This document shows positions 47,901 through 61,044 of a DNA stretch of 64,000 bases, in pieces (the first letter of the stretch is position 1; every line of letters starts with the position of its first letter). Origin of the DNA: Eutypella sp. D-1 (lineage: Eukaryota > Ascomycota > Sordariomycetes > Xylariales > Diatrypaceae); the NCBI GenBank assembly GCA_023313575.1, contig JAJTTP010000020.1, forward strand, positions 496,001 through 560,000, given 5' to 3'. The position numbers were made by a program, and so were the translations under genes. A model generated the notes under the pieces. That model was not told where the DNA came from. It was given only the letters and a program-made list of their open reading frames with translations, and did no database searches.

Positions 47901-50900
47901 GAGATTACGGCGTGACACACTTAGCTGAGAAGTAGAAACAATATCAAGTCGACCGATAAACCACCGCGGCGCTGATGATATTGCATAGGCTGCCCTATCT
48001 GGGCGATCTTAAGAGAGTTTGTTTATAAGGGACGAAGTAGGGCTGCCCTCCGATCACGAATTGCTTCCTGGAAACGGTTAGACTATGCCAAGACTTCAGC
48101 TGTCATCACGGCTCCCTCCCTAAAGGGTAGAGGGATATATCTCGCTAGTATATACGTGTCGGGTAGGCAGAATTACCTATTGCTTCTTCCTAGATTGGAA
48201 ATATCACATTTCGATGAAACCTGCTGCAAGGAGTCGAGGTCAGATCTGGGAGACGAAAAGGGTGTGTGTGTGTGCTATGCTATCTGCTATTTATTTGTCT
48301 ATGCAGCTACCTTCATTAAGTGTGTGCCAATGTGCCTAGGCCCTCCCTAGTGCTGCGAACCTGTCATAGTAGGCGATGGCGATCCGTTACCGAGAGCGTC
48401 AGTAGATATGATATGCACGGAACCTCCCTTCACTAGCAGCGTTCCCGGGCAGAAGGGAAAACGAGAGAGTTGTCATAGTAAAGTCACAAGACATTTGGGC
48501 ACCAATTAGAAAAAAAGAGATGACCGTAATAAGGGTAGGCTGCCAACAATTACGGGGCCCATGGCTCTTTTAAGGCTGGTGGTCAGTTAGCAGTTCTTCT
48601 ATGGTATCCTTCTTGTCAGCCTCTGCCAACCAGTGACAGGTAAGTCAACTAGCATTCCACGATGAGGCCACGATGAGGTAAGACATATCGCGAGAGGCCA
48701 TACCGGCCATATTGGGGGACACCGTTGCCGGTCTTAGCGCCCTTCTGGCACAATTCTGGCGTGCATCTAGCGTTGATCGCCTTGCAAATTCGTAATCAAG
48801 CTTCCAGGAGACGGCCCGGATTCTGCTGTGCTACGGAGCAAGGTGATCACCATACTAGCCCACACGTGCTCCTCTAGCCTTTCTGCCTACCAACCTACGA
48901 GCCAAGACAACCTGGGGCTATCTTTGATTAGGCGTGGATTCGTTCCAAGCGCTAGCGATCTAGCAGGAAGACCGGTGCATCCTACGTCAACGCGGAAGCG
49001 GCCCAAGACGCGGCGTCGGCGGCGGCGAACGCTCGAGTCACTCCACTTGATGGCCCAAGGAATCAGAGATACGAGGCCTATCCCCTTCTCCAGAAGCGGT
49101 CGAAATGGTAAGACCTTTTCTGTAGGATATGGACGGAATGGCACATGGAAAAACAGACATCTGATACAGTGCATTCTAGACTGCTTGACTGCTACTACTA
49201 TACATATGTAGATATTATGCGATTCCAGCCCGTCTCCCCGATGGGGGAGAAGGTTAAGGTTGAGACCTTCCCGCCCGGCTTGGCCTTGTGCCAGAAAATC
49301 TTCGGGAGTTTTATAGCGAGGGCTTTAGCGTTTAAATGTGCCTTGGTTCCCCAAGGAATTGTTTCGCTCCGGCGGCAGGCAAGGTGTCAAGGAGGTAAGG
49401 GGGCCTGAAGATCTGCATCATCCCGGCGGCGCATCCCTGTTCAACAACTGCTCCCTCCTTTACCGCGACTAGATCCATATTATTCGTAGATCATGGTCCG
49501 TTTTCTTATCCATAAGGGGTCCAAGCGTACCCGGGAAATCCTAGGAGCCCTGCTTACATACGAATCTCGTAACGCATCTTGATATCTCCAGAAATATTTG
49601 TTTAATGTTTCTTCAGTTCTCATCCTGGGCCACAGAGTGTTCGCGGAGTTGCATGATAGAGGCCTTTTACCGCAAGCCATACACGAATAGGACCGCCTCA
49701 TTTACCATTATTATACGTGCAGTACATTACGATGATCCGCGAACGAAAATCATTTACTGTGGAGGCCATTTCGTGTCCAACAAAGCGCATGAACTTCACG
49801 CTCGACGGCCAAGAGCAGCCATGCACTATGGAATATTCAGCGATCCACATGATCTAAGTGCTAGTGGGGTCCATTATAGATACACATGTAGATATATCGG
49901 TAAATAGTCTTGGAAAGCCGAACGGTCGGATACATACACAAGAGATCTTGTGAAAGGACCCTGGATCTACCTTGTAGGTGGTTGTTCGCTAGATGTTTCT
50001 CTGGCAGTCTGCCCAACACGCCTACCAAGCATGTACCCGGACTGCCTTGTCTCCGCTCAAGTTTGACTCCACGGGCTCAGGCATGCGTCATCCAGGCGCA
50101 GATCGAAACTAATAAAACAAATTGGACGGAATATACCACAAGGACTATAGAGCGACTAAACAAGTGCCCAACTATGTTTGGACTAAGTGAGCTAGTTTCC
50201 TCGTACACCACTCGTGATAATCTCATTGAGACTCCATAGGTGCTGAGCTAGCATCATCGTGGCCAACATCGTCGCCCACCCAAAATCCCAAACTGGCTTG
50301 AGGCCATGCCCGCACCCACATGATGCGGCAGAGAGCAGGTAGATCTAAAGAAGCCGTGCCTCCCTCATAATTACAACTGAAGACTGCGCTGAAACAGTTC
50401 CGTATGAGCGGGCGACAAGGCTTAGGCGTTCTGCTGGCCGGGCGCTAAACTTGTGTGGTCTGTACAGGTAGCATGGTTCACGATGCAATCAGGACGTCTT
50501 GACGAGAGTCAGTCACCCGCATATTTGATTTGACAGGAACCTGCACGAGTTGAAAAGCCGGACTATCGTGGACTGGAACGGCATGAGAAAGGCGTTGACA
50601 TTCCGGTCTCAGCGCCCGTTCTAGTTTTTATCGGGTAGCGAGGAGCTTTTGAGTCGGTTTCTGTCTCAAGTTTTCTCTCAGAAGGGGTAAGTTAAAGCAC
50701 CCCTGCCGCCTAAGTCCCCAAACTCACAAGGCTTGGTGAGCATCATAGGGGTCACACAGACCAACAAATACCCACGAGCGAGTACGTATTATGTAGTTAC
50801 TCAAACGGCGGTGTTGTACCTGATTAGGAAACGGTGGCCCGAGGGATACATGCAGCGTGCATCTGACGCGGTGACAATGGCACCATTTATCTGGGCCAGC

Positions 50901-51913
50901 CAAGCCTTTTGGAAAAAGGCTTATGGAGACAAGAGACAAGACAGAACAGGGGATGATAGGGAGCTTCAGGATAATCAACGGTTCCGGTAACATCTGGAGT
51001 TGCAGGGAACTAAGGGACCGCCGCACGGGGATCTGCATGGGAGGCCCTGCCTAGCGCATAAGCAGTGACCGTTTGACCCTCGAGCGATCCCATGGATGCT
51101 ATGTTAGTCCAAGAGTCCATGACGAGCCCTCCCCCATCCTGCCATCCCATTCATCCTCTTTCCCGACGGAGATGCAAGAAGAGTTTCTGAGCCTCGATCT
51201 CCCTTGTCAACAACCTGTCTCCCCACGTAGTTCTAGCGGGGTCCGTGGATCTCTAATAACGACGGATAGGCCCCTAGGGCTCTTCATGATCGTTGTTACA
51301 TATAACACATAGTCTTGTGAGCCGCCTTAGGGAGATGGGAGGTTCCAGAGCATCTCTATAATAGGAGGCGCTATAGATGATATTGACAGGGGTCGGTACA
51401 CATCTTCGTCACAGCAGCCATGCGACCCATGTACGAGTGTACCTCCCCCGTGGATTTTGATTACCGACGATCTGCTCAAGTTGATTTCATCCCAGACGCG
51501 GTACGACCCACACACAATTTGTGACAGCTAGTGCCCGGGGATTGCCTTATGGATTGACGCTTGATCGTCCTTACATTGTGCCCTGTTCGGGAGATCTGAT
51601 AGATGCATCCTAGCCCTCGTCGTCCACCACACCATCACGCTGGTTATTCATAAGTATCCACCTGCCCTTCACCCACCCATTCCTATCCAGCCTCTCTCTC
51701 CTTATATTGTTAAACTTCAGCCGCCTTCTATATACCTGAACGGTGCCACCCCCAGTATATACGTAGTTATACCACACATCTCGACTTACACATACGAATA
51801 TTAATAATAATCAGCCCGGAGCACCGATTAACTTAGTACTACCTAATACATAACGACGAAACTTTGTGGAAGGGAAGCTTAGAGTCACGACCGCTTATTA
51901 GAGCGCCCACATC

Positions 51914-53027
51914 ATGATGGCGACGACGATATATACGAGCCAGACAGGCGTCTACGGCTACCCTCAACCACCACCATCCCCGCCAGTAGAGGACACCCCA
52001 AAATGCTCTCTCCCCTCGATCTCCAACTTGATAGTGGTGGCAGATGCTGGGTCGCCAACAACGGAGCAGTCTCCGCAGAGCCAATTACTAGGTATGAAGC
52101 CCGTAGTTAGGGGTGGAGGGAACGCGCATCTGACATTCGCGCCAGGCTCGCCGAAGGTGAAGGTGGAGGCTCGACCGGAGTCCGCACAAGCGAATAGCGC
52201 CCCGTCCCGAAATGCCCTGCCCCCCACCCCCCCGATGGGGGCTGCTGATGCCAAACTCGAGAGCTACAACTCGCCCTCGTCGAAGGTATTGAGCCACGTG
52301 CCAGCTTCTGGGCCCAACTACTACTACGAGACGACACCCCCCGTGGAGGATGTGAGCCGGCAGACCATGACAGCCACCCCGATAGCAAGACTACCCGTCC
52401 AGGCCTCACCATACGCCCATGCCCAGCTCGCGACTCCCTACATGAACCAGCCGCCGATGGGATCCTACTACCAGTCCCCTATGTCCTCTGTCTCACCAGT
52501 GCAGCCGCAAATTTCGGCACTCTACTATCAGCGAGCATTGCCTCAGGTTAGTCCAACTCTTCAGCGACCACGTCCGTGAATCGGCGCGCTAACATGAGCG
52601 GTAGACCTTCGCCTCACCAGCAGCCATGAGCGTCTCATTGACAGCAGCACCGGCGGCATCGGCGGCTGCAGCGTCGTCAGCCGGGACGGGCCCATGGCAG
52701 CATCACCACTACATCTCGCCGTCGTCCGCGGCGTCGTTCCCGCAGTCGCAGGACCGATACGTGTGCCAGACGTGCAACAAGGCGTTCTCGCGGCCGAGCT
52801 CGTTGCGGATCCACAGCCACTCGCACACGGGCGAGAAACCGTTCAAATGCCCCTACGCCGGCTGCGGTAAGGCCTTCAGCGTCCGCAGCAACATGAAGCG
52901 CCACGAGCGCGGCTGCCACGACGAGAAGGGCGGCAACAGCAATAATAACCACGGCGGCATCGGTCACCATAATCAACACCCGCATCAGCAGCACCACTTC
53001 CACCACGCCCGGCCGATGTTCCGGTGA
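51914..53027 (+). CDS. mtfA: C2H2 zinc-finger regulator MtfA
   Basis: Exons 51914-52546 and 52605-53027. The 58-nt intron has donor GTTAGT, branch CTAAC and acceptor TAG, giving 351 residues. Two adjacent ATGs open the frame; the second (51917, ATGATGGCG) has the better context. MtfA-family landmarks appear in order: PSPPVEDTPKCSLPSIS near the N-terminus, KLESY, SALYYQR, WQHHHYISPSS, then two C2H2 fingers. Finger 1 is CQTCNKAFSRPSSLRIHSHSH. It is followed by the linker TGEKPF and finger 2 CPYAGCGKAFSVRSNMKRH. The tail is His/Asn/Gln-rich. In Aspergillus, MtfA is nuclear and controls secondary metabolism and development, acting in relation to VeA; a similar role here is inferred. The His-rich tail extends past the usual end of the family. 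Both fingers keep all metal ligands. Confidence 0.93.
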
Positions 53028-56000
53028 GCGCGGGCACGAACCACAAGAAGATCCAGTCGTTGAATTTCAGCAATGTCGTTTTTTAATCATGATACCCCCC
53101 TTCTTGCGCGCCACAAAATAGTCACTACATTATTACCATTGTCCGTTTCAACTTTCATTTTTATTGTGCGGTTACTCAGACGGGTATATCCACTTTATTT
53201 TATTTTTTCGCACGCCCTCCGGGCTCCAGGTATGGAGCAGCGCTTTCTTGGTATATATAGATCTAGCATGGAGAACATTCATCGGTCGATCCCGCGAAGG
53301 AGAGAAGAGGAGGTTTTTTTGTTTGGGTCGAGGACACCAACTTGTTTATTTTGGAGGGGGCATTTTCCGGATCACGAACACACCTAAAAACGAAGCATTT
53401 ACACGGGCGTTCTTACAACACAAAACAAAAAAGTACAAGGACCAATGGGCAGGGAAAACGGATCTGGTTTACGCAACGGAAGGGGATGGGAGTGGGGAAA
53501 AGCCGATATACTATTAACGGGATATTTGATAATGTGGTATACGAGAACGGGGGCGCCGAAAAAGGGGGGCGACGGCAGCGCAAGCAAAATGCCTGTACAA
53601 ACAATATAGTATCATAAGGGGTATTAGGTCAGGAAAGACATTAACGGCCGCAACAGCCTACGTGGTTTAAATGAGATGAAATGGTTCAGACAAGATTCAT
53701 CATGGCAAGTGAATAAGTGAATGCCTAAAGCACTGTTCGGAAGTTGAAACCGCTTTTCGTACGTCTTTGGTGATAACACTTTATTTCATCGAAACACGTA
53801 ACTACAGAAGCTATCATCAACAGAGTCCCTCTTAACGTCTAGCTGTACACCATTTTGCCAACGTAGATTACATAGCGACGGTTTTGGGATTTTTTTAGCA
53901 TCTCATATTCGTAGAATCACCTTATCCGTACACACTATCACATAATTCATACGGACGTAGACAAGTGGTGGTGATCATTTGGGTTCGGAAACGAAACGAG
54001 TCTTGAAATGATTTCTATTTTTGATCTCGGTTGATTCTGGTCCTCTCAAAAGCCTTAGACCTATCATTATTCGGAGAATTCGTAGACCCTCTCTTCGACT
54101 TTCTCTTGCAGAGATCGTCGACGTGAACCCACGCCCCCAACCCCAGCGGATCACCGATATTTGCGGGTATTCATGCGACTAGGTTGTCTATTCATCCAGG
54201 GTATAATTATATCGCCGCCAGGAGCCACGGAGAAAAGCGACGGAGAAGAGCGATACAAGGCCTGTTCTTGTCTTGCTTTCTCCTGTCATGTCACTCGTCA
54301 CACTTGGTTCGTTCATCTATGTAACGGCTTGAATGGTCCCTGCCGTCAATCAGCTATGCGCCTCGAGTTGGGCACCGGCAGCAAGGACCACCGCAGGGGC
54401 CGTATGGGGAGCCCCGGCACAAGGATCTATAAGATCGATAATTGCCAATAACGACAGATAGGCATCAATCAATCAATAAGTTTCATATCCATGGGTTAAC
54501 CTATTATTACTTTGCGACGCTCCTGGCATAGTTAACTACTGTGCCATATTATAAAGCTGGCGCGCCGCGATCGATGATCGACCCTCCCTGGGGCGCTTTT
54601 TCAACTAGAGGGCGGTAGTTGGTGAACCCGGTCACGACTCAACTTAGTAGCATATGCTAGCTGACCAACCCTTGCATTAGACGGACACGAGACGAGACGA
54701 GACGTAAAGAGGGGATCGGTCTCCCCCCTCCCTCCCCTTTCCCGATTCCCGTTACGTGTGTAGGACAACCTTAAAACGGTCAAGGACGGGATCGATGTCA
54801 TCCGCTTTTGGTAACTGGGTGAAACCCCATGCACGCATGAAAGATACTGTGTAAAGGTGCTGACTGCACGCGTTTGCGTACATACAATACTATATACACA
54901 TACATATGTTTATCTGGCATAATGACAATAGTGGCAGCATGCATCCCGAATTCTAGGGAGCCGATACATATACATGGTATACTGTAGGTTGTCACATAGC
55001 CGATTGACACGCGCGCAGGGTATGCATGCATGCAAGGAGAGATATAACGCCTCTATCAATGTTTCTTGCCTCTGGCGTCCCGCGGGAGGCTTACCCGAGA
55101 AGCCTGTACAGACGCCACAAGAAAGGCAGGGGAGGGGAGGGAGGAAAGGAAAGGGGAAAAGCCAATGCTGTAAGGAGACCGACCGGGGACGGAGCCGCAC
55201 CAGTCAGGTTGGCTGGTCTGTCAGCCGGACGTTGGCTTGGCGGGAGGGCTGCCTAACCCAGCTGCCGGGTGCGTGCCGGTGGTTAGATAGTTTACTACTA
55301 CTACTACATAGTACCTACATAATATTTCCTGCGCTGCGCTTTAAGGCGCTTCGTCACGCCGCCTTCCCCCATTACCCCCCCCCCCTGACGCCGGGGAGGA
55401 ATGGCCGCGGTGAGATCCTGAAGTACAATTTTGATCCTCCGCTAAACCTTACGACCATTGCGACTAGTACTAATAAGACAGGGAAGGATGTCATATAAAG
55501 TTAGTGTAGTTATAATAGCAGAGCATAGTAGTCACTTCACTTCGTATATCTGTTCATTATAGCAGATGTTAGCACCAAGTAGGACACCGAAGGGCCAGCG
55601 ATGTGGTGGCCCCGGTGAGGCCGACATAATACACTACGGCGCATATCGCAGTAGCTTATATACGTTTTAGCTAGCATGAGGTTAGGAACATGCAAGCAAG
55701 ATCAACCCATATCGCAGACCGCATCTCTCGATGAGATTACACGAGATATAGTGCGTCTATAGCAGGCAGCGGAACCGCCGATCGGGGGAGAAGGCTATCT
55801 CCGATGTTTATTACTGGGTATGTAAAACGGCATGAAGGGTCACCGCCGACATCCCCGACAAGTCCCCCGGACTGAACACATTACACGCTATATCGTGTAC
55901 CTAGCATGCGTGGTGCCTTCTACTACAAGTAACGGTAGTTGCCAGTGCCAAAGAGGCCTTGATTTTTTTAGTTTGATGGACCTTCATGCACAAATCATTC

Positions 56001-58854
56001 TAGAATCACTAATAGAAATATAATAGTGCACACTCGCATACACATAGAGAAGGCTAGTGTTGCTAATAGTGCACAGCAATGTTATATCATACCAGTGGTT
56101 TGCACCATTGATATACTTGTAGGTACCTAGTATACGCATTCTCAGCTATTCTTTTCAGAGGGATCGATATCAAGATTCACCTACATTCTATATCCCAATG
56201 TGTTTTGTAGCAGACACACAAACACACCCGTGGACCACACCACCACACCACCACCACTTACCTTGTATGTATATGTAATGTGTCTGCTTCGTACTTCGTA
56301 CATACTAAGAGATACTTCGTATGCATGGGCGGCAAACAGGGTGCCAGACGCCCGATGATCGACAGCACTTGTCACACTAAACCTATAATCAAGGACGTTC
56401 CCAGCTGATCACACAGTCTACCCATATACGGTTTAGTCTATATAGACACGCCTAGGCCAAGCTAGGCACGATTGAGACCCCCACCCCTATACCCCACCTA
56501 CTTAGCCCTAGCCCCCCTAGCCCCCGGAAATTGACGTCGTGATCCGCCCAGCCGGCCCTTCCTGCATCGGCGTTAACCCCTAGCCGCCTAACCGAATTGA
56601 GACTCGGTCCTGTCCCGAGAGCATGGCGTCGGTTTTTTGGCCGCGCCCATATTTATAACTATTAGCTACAAAGGTACAGTCTAATAACCATACATTGATC
56701 TCTCTCTGGCCCCCGATTCTTTCTTCGGGCAGACAAGTTTAGGTTGTTATATTAATTTATTAATTACACTTAGTAGTTCGCTTCGTCGCTTAGGTACGTC
56801 GCTACGTCGCTTCGCTTCAAGATGTTGATCGCAGACTTATTTGCTCACCAGCGCCACTTTTCAGTAATATAGATAGCATACGTTAAGAATGATATATCAC
56901 GATCGATTTAACTTTCAGCACATGTACGCGCACGCAACGAACGGTCCTTTCTCTCCGCTGCACAACCTTGACAACCATCTTCCTTGATTAAAACGCCGTA
57001 GGAAAGCAGGACGTTTGAACACTGGCGTTTCGTTTAACATACGTAAGATGCCGCCGGCAGCTGGGACAAATATTATACCGTATGAATACGTGCCTGGTAG
57101 GTGCATTGCTAACAAGATAAATGTTGGGCACGTACGGTCTATCTCCCGTATAGCTATGCCGATCGATATATACGCTGCTCTCTCTGCCCTTTTTACTCTG
57201 TGCCAGATTGCCTTATTTATTTATTTTATTACCGGCAATCGTAGCAACGAAAGGCTTGGCGGGAAAAGAGAAAAGATGAGCTTCTGCACTGCAACGTGAT
57301 CAGGGATAGAGCACCAACCCCAGATCTTGTGCGGTACTTAATTAGTATTTGGGGGTGGTTGTCGATTGACGTCACGTCAATCTCCGCTTCCCCTCCGCCG
57401 CCGCCGCTGCGCCGCCGCCGTTGAACTGGGTCGAGGTTGAGGTTGCGGATGGTGGAGTGGGTCGGGGTTACATCGAGACTGGCAAGAGTAGAACTTGGGG
57501 GGGGGGGGACTCGGGGCTCGGCGATCATTTGATATCGTAGATCTAGGGTCGATGCATCACTCAATCGATGATGAGTGGGATGGAATGGACAGATCATGTG
57601 CCTCTCATACATACTTGATGAGCTCCAAAACAAATAGTTAGGCAATTAGGGATCCTACCCTAGGTGCTTAATGAGGGCATCAGTCCGTGCGATCGCGATA
57701 TCATCTATTCTGTACAGGAGTAATGCAATGCGATCAAGCTATTAGCCAAAGAGCTGGACAGACTTTAAGAGGATAGCTCGACGACTTCGCTCTACCTACT
57801 TAGGTACTCCAGAAGTGGTCGATGTAATAGCCAGTAGCTAGGTTGCTAGGCAAATAGGTAGCTAAGGCTCGTAGGCTGTGAGGTCACATCGTCGTGATCT
57901 GTGATCGATCGGGAAACTGCAGCATCGATGTCGTTCGCTCGCTCGCTCACCTCCAACAACATCCTGCACATGCAGCTGCGCATCGTCACCTCCCGACCTG
58001 ACCTCGGCATTCCGTCCGGGCTTTTCACGTGATCGGAGTACGCGCCGATGGCTAGCAATCGAGCAAGGCGTGGTAGCGACGGTTAACCACCCCATATACA
58101 GGGGGGGAGATGAGCATTTATCCAATACGTTCATCCAATGCTAGCGCACGCCAGCTGCTTAAACACGCTGGATAATAGATGCAAACACCATTGTCGGGAC
58201 ATGGTGCCATCCACCGCCTCGCGACCAGCACGCAGTGACATTCGGTTTGCGTGCGCGCGATACTATCCCGTCATATCAGATGCAGCGTGGTGCGGTGCGG
58301 CGCTATTCCGCTTATAAGCTGCTTGTAAGGCACAGCGTGCAAAGATACCAAGCGCATCTTGCTCAGCTTCTAACTCGGCAGGCCGAGCAAGCTGAATAAG
58401 GCCACATTCATCAGGTAAGCTGTCTTATCGAAGCTGTAACTAGACTGTAGAAGAGACGTCGTGACCATGACCGAGGTAGGGTCTGACACCGGGGCTGGGT
58501 GCGGGCCACGTCCATGTCATCGTGTGTTTCCGTGATGCGGCGGGAGGGAGAGGGGAGGATTATTAGCACCTGCTCCAATTAAAGACTGGCTGCTAGCTAC
58601 CCCTTTTCTGTCACCAAAGTTACTAGCATCTTTCACCCAGTATTCAGATGCACAGCCAATATTGAATCCCCCCTTTTCATAATCATTCCAACCATCCTGC
58701 GCTGCTTTAAGACATAGCCATGATGGGGTCCTTTCCGTCTCGCACTGAACGTAATACAAGTCTGCTTGTAACATCCAGGAAAACAATAAAGGACACGAGC
58801 TAGCGCCGATAAAAGCAGCCCTGCCTGATAGCAGCCAAGCTCACTATACCCTAC
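53028..58854. other. Gene-free region between mtfA and pyranose oxidase, 5.8 kb
   Basis: It probably starts with the mtfA 3' UTR and ends with the pyranose oxidase 3' UTR (convergent genes). It is AT-richer than the left half of the window. It contains a possible relic element around 56440-56830, a G12 run (57497-57508), and a TGACGTCA-type palindrome (57365-57381). No protein-coding frame is supported. Confidence 0.6.
57365..57381. promoter_or_regulatory. Palindrome with CRE/ATF-like core
   Basis: A perfect 17-nt palindrome ATTGACGTCACGTCAAT, containing TGACGTCA overlapping a second ACGTCA. Fungal bZIP factors of the ATF/CREB type bind TGACGTCA. It is about 1.5 kb past the end of pyranose oxidase and not next to any gene start, so function is doubtful. 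Confidence 0.35.
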
Positions 58855-61044
58855 CTAAGCATCTCTCAGTTCATGGATGATCCGTTTGGCGCCTGCAAGA
58901 GCGTGGCAGGCCGCTGTCAAGGTCGGATTCGAAGCGTTGCCTCGTGGGATAACGCCACAGCCACCTAGATTCAAGTTGTTCAGGCCCCATACACGGCCTG
59001 TACGATCGACAACACTGGTCTTCTTGACCTGTTCAAGCGTTTCGCCGAGTTTCTGCTCTCCTGCACGGTATATACCGCATATATGTAGCGCGAAGCCCGG
59101 ACTTAGGTGACGGGGCTCTGAGCCCGGAACGAACCCACCGAGTTGCAGAGCAAACTCGACCATGCTATCAAAATATATTTAGCACGATTTTCACCATTGG
59201 ACGAGAAAATGAACAAGGGGTAAGAGCTCACTCCTGCATCATCCTGTGTGTGCGTGTTCGGTCGTCATCAGAAAGTCTAAACTCAAATGTGGGCTGATAT
59301 TTACGTTAATATGGAAATGTTGGTTGCCGGGTCTAGCATAGTGGAATCTTACCTGTGGCATACCGAACCCGTCTGTCCTTTTCTTATCGAAGGTAACCTT
59401 GTTCTCAGAACGGGATTCAGTATAACCGAAGAAGCGCAGGTCGACGACTAATCTCTGATCCAAGTTAGCTGGTATCTCGCCGTATCCGAATGCATCTCGG
59501 TGGATTTGCGTGTGCCAGGGATGTCCTTTCGAGTACGGGATATAGACCTGAGGGTCAAGGTCGGAGAATGGGAACGGTAGAGGATCATCGGGGTGGTCCT
59601 TCTGGTGTTGCTTCACGGCATCCCTTATCACGGTTGAACCCTCAGTGTCGAGCTTCTCTGGGTGTTTAGAGACGTTATCCACGAGATTCTGCTTGAGAGC
59701 GACTTGGCAGAATATCATAGTCTGTTCAGTAAGGTATTTACCCTAGTATCGAACCAGGTCAGTAATTGTTTTATAGAAGGGTTAATAAAAGGTCATACCA
59801 AAGCAGGGCAATATTCCTCGACTTCGAGATTGCTCTTGTGTAGCGACTTGGCCATGATGCCAGCTGTAAGCACCGCCCCAGCACAGACAACGTATTGTTT
59901 GGCTGTGATCAGATACTTCTCGTTCTTGACAAGGTCTATCACCACAGCACCCTGCACCGTTCCATTTGCGCGGTCAATCATCAGCCAGTCGCATTGCGAC
60001 TGAGGCTTCACACAGAACCCATCGTCTCCCTCTCGACCTGGATCGGCAAGATCGCCAAGAATTGTCGCCGTACATGACCATTCGATGTACTGTGAATTTT
60101 CGTAAGGCTTCTTGCACGCAAGCGGCATACTCACAACATTCCGCTTCTCTTGGCGCTCAGTTTGCTCTTGGACATCAGCGTGGTCCTGTTCGATTGCTTC
60201 CTCTAGGACCTTTTTTACTAGCCGATGGCGCACCGAGTTGTCGAATATCGTGTGGTTAGTGTTGAAGAGCGCCTCAGCATCCTCGTAGAGCTCATTCCAC
60301 TCTTTCGCCGAGAAAAGGGTGGAACGCTCCAGAGGATGCTGGCGTGGTGTACAACATGTCCAATGGCTCGACATGCCACCTACAATACGGGTGGCAGCAC
60401 TGGCCGGCAGGTTCAGTCGGGGCTTCTGGTCTGGGTTTTGACCATTGAGAACGAATTTATCCGAACTGGTTCATAAAAGGTTTTAGTGTACCACAATCTA
60501 TCTTCAAAGTAATGGTTACGAACTCGGTAGACCACGAGCCAGGGGCAAGCAGTTGATCTGCACCCGTAACTGGTACAGATAAAGGACTCAGTTCACCCTA
60601 TGCTGATTGTCAGCAGAGAGCCAAACCTCGAATTGATACCTGATCTTACTCGAATAACACTGGACTCTGTTAGCTATTATTGTACTTTATAATCACATAA
60701 TTGGATACTCACTTGGTGAAAAGACTTATATCCTTCTGCACAGCAACGCTGTTCTTGCGATGGTCGCCAACACGCCTGGATGCCCTTGGTTCACCCAGAG
60801 TTAGTTTGAACTTCTTGCCAGTTATGTGTCAGTGGACTAACTGCTCGCCGATATCAATCATGGTCACCCTCAGCTTAGCATCAACTAGCTTCCGGGCGTA
60901 GACAGCCCCAATCGGACCTGACCCCACAACAAGTACATCCGTCTTGACCTCCTTCCCTTCGCGTCGAAGGGCGTCTCTGTGTTTGAGCCAAGGAGGCAGC
61001 GAGTCCTGGCCTGGAAGATTTGGAATGGGCTCGCCAGATGACAT
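58855..61044 (-). CDS. Pyranose 2-oxidase
   Basis: Eight exons on the minus strand: 61044-60842, 60784-60713, 60659-60650, 60597-60524, 60465-59799, 59742-59353, 59293-59232 and 59164-58855. The seven introns are 52-67 nt, all GT-AG and frame-consistent, giving 595 residues (family about 590-620). This GMC-type flavoenzyme oxidises glucose and other aldopyranoses at C2 to 2-keto sugars, making hydrogen peroxide. The dinucleotide fold is GSGPIG (residues 41-46). [13 protein letters not shown] carries the His (H154) that binds FAD covalently and T156. The catalytic pair is H520 (ALHICG) and N572 (GNASNPT). No signal peptide is seen. Exon 3 is only 10 nt (T GTT ATT CGA) and restores the family sequence DISLFTNVIRGEL. 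An apparent TGA after exon 1 is intronic. The gene looks intact. Its neighbour upstream is an amidase on the same strand. Confidence 0.93.

Larger units (their letters stand above)
38071..51913. other. Gene-free region, 13.8 kb
   Basis: This is the longest stretch without a supported gene. It is not strongly AT-rich and has few simple repeats: C15 at 38973-38987, GTGA repeats near 38837-38854, and a CGGGACG/CGTCCCG dyad at 45943-45958. No frame exceeds about 140 codons and none shows a known domain. Two short frames in one register, broken by a single TAA (45868-46347), are the best hint of a decayed gene. The last 300 nt before 51914 have CT-rich stretches, like a promoter and leader of mtfA. 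I could not detect terminal repeats or a transposase, but old degraded mobile DNA would be hard to see by eye. Confidence 0.6.

Noticed and set aside
59741..59758. tRNA-like B box and T-arm (GGTTCGATAC with a five-pair stem on the minus strand)
   Set aside because: It lies at the 3' end of pyranose oxidase intron 5 (59743-59798), and no A box or acceptor stem is present upstream. The splice acceptor explains the sequence.
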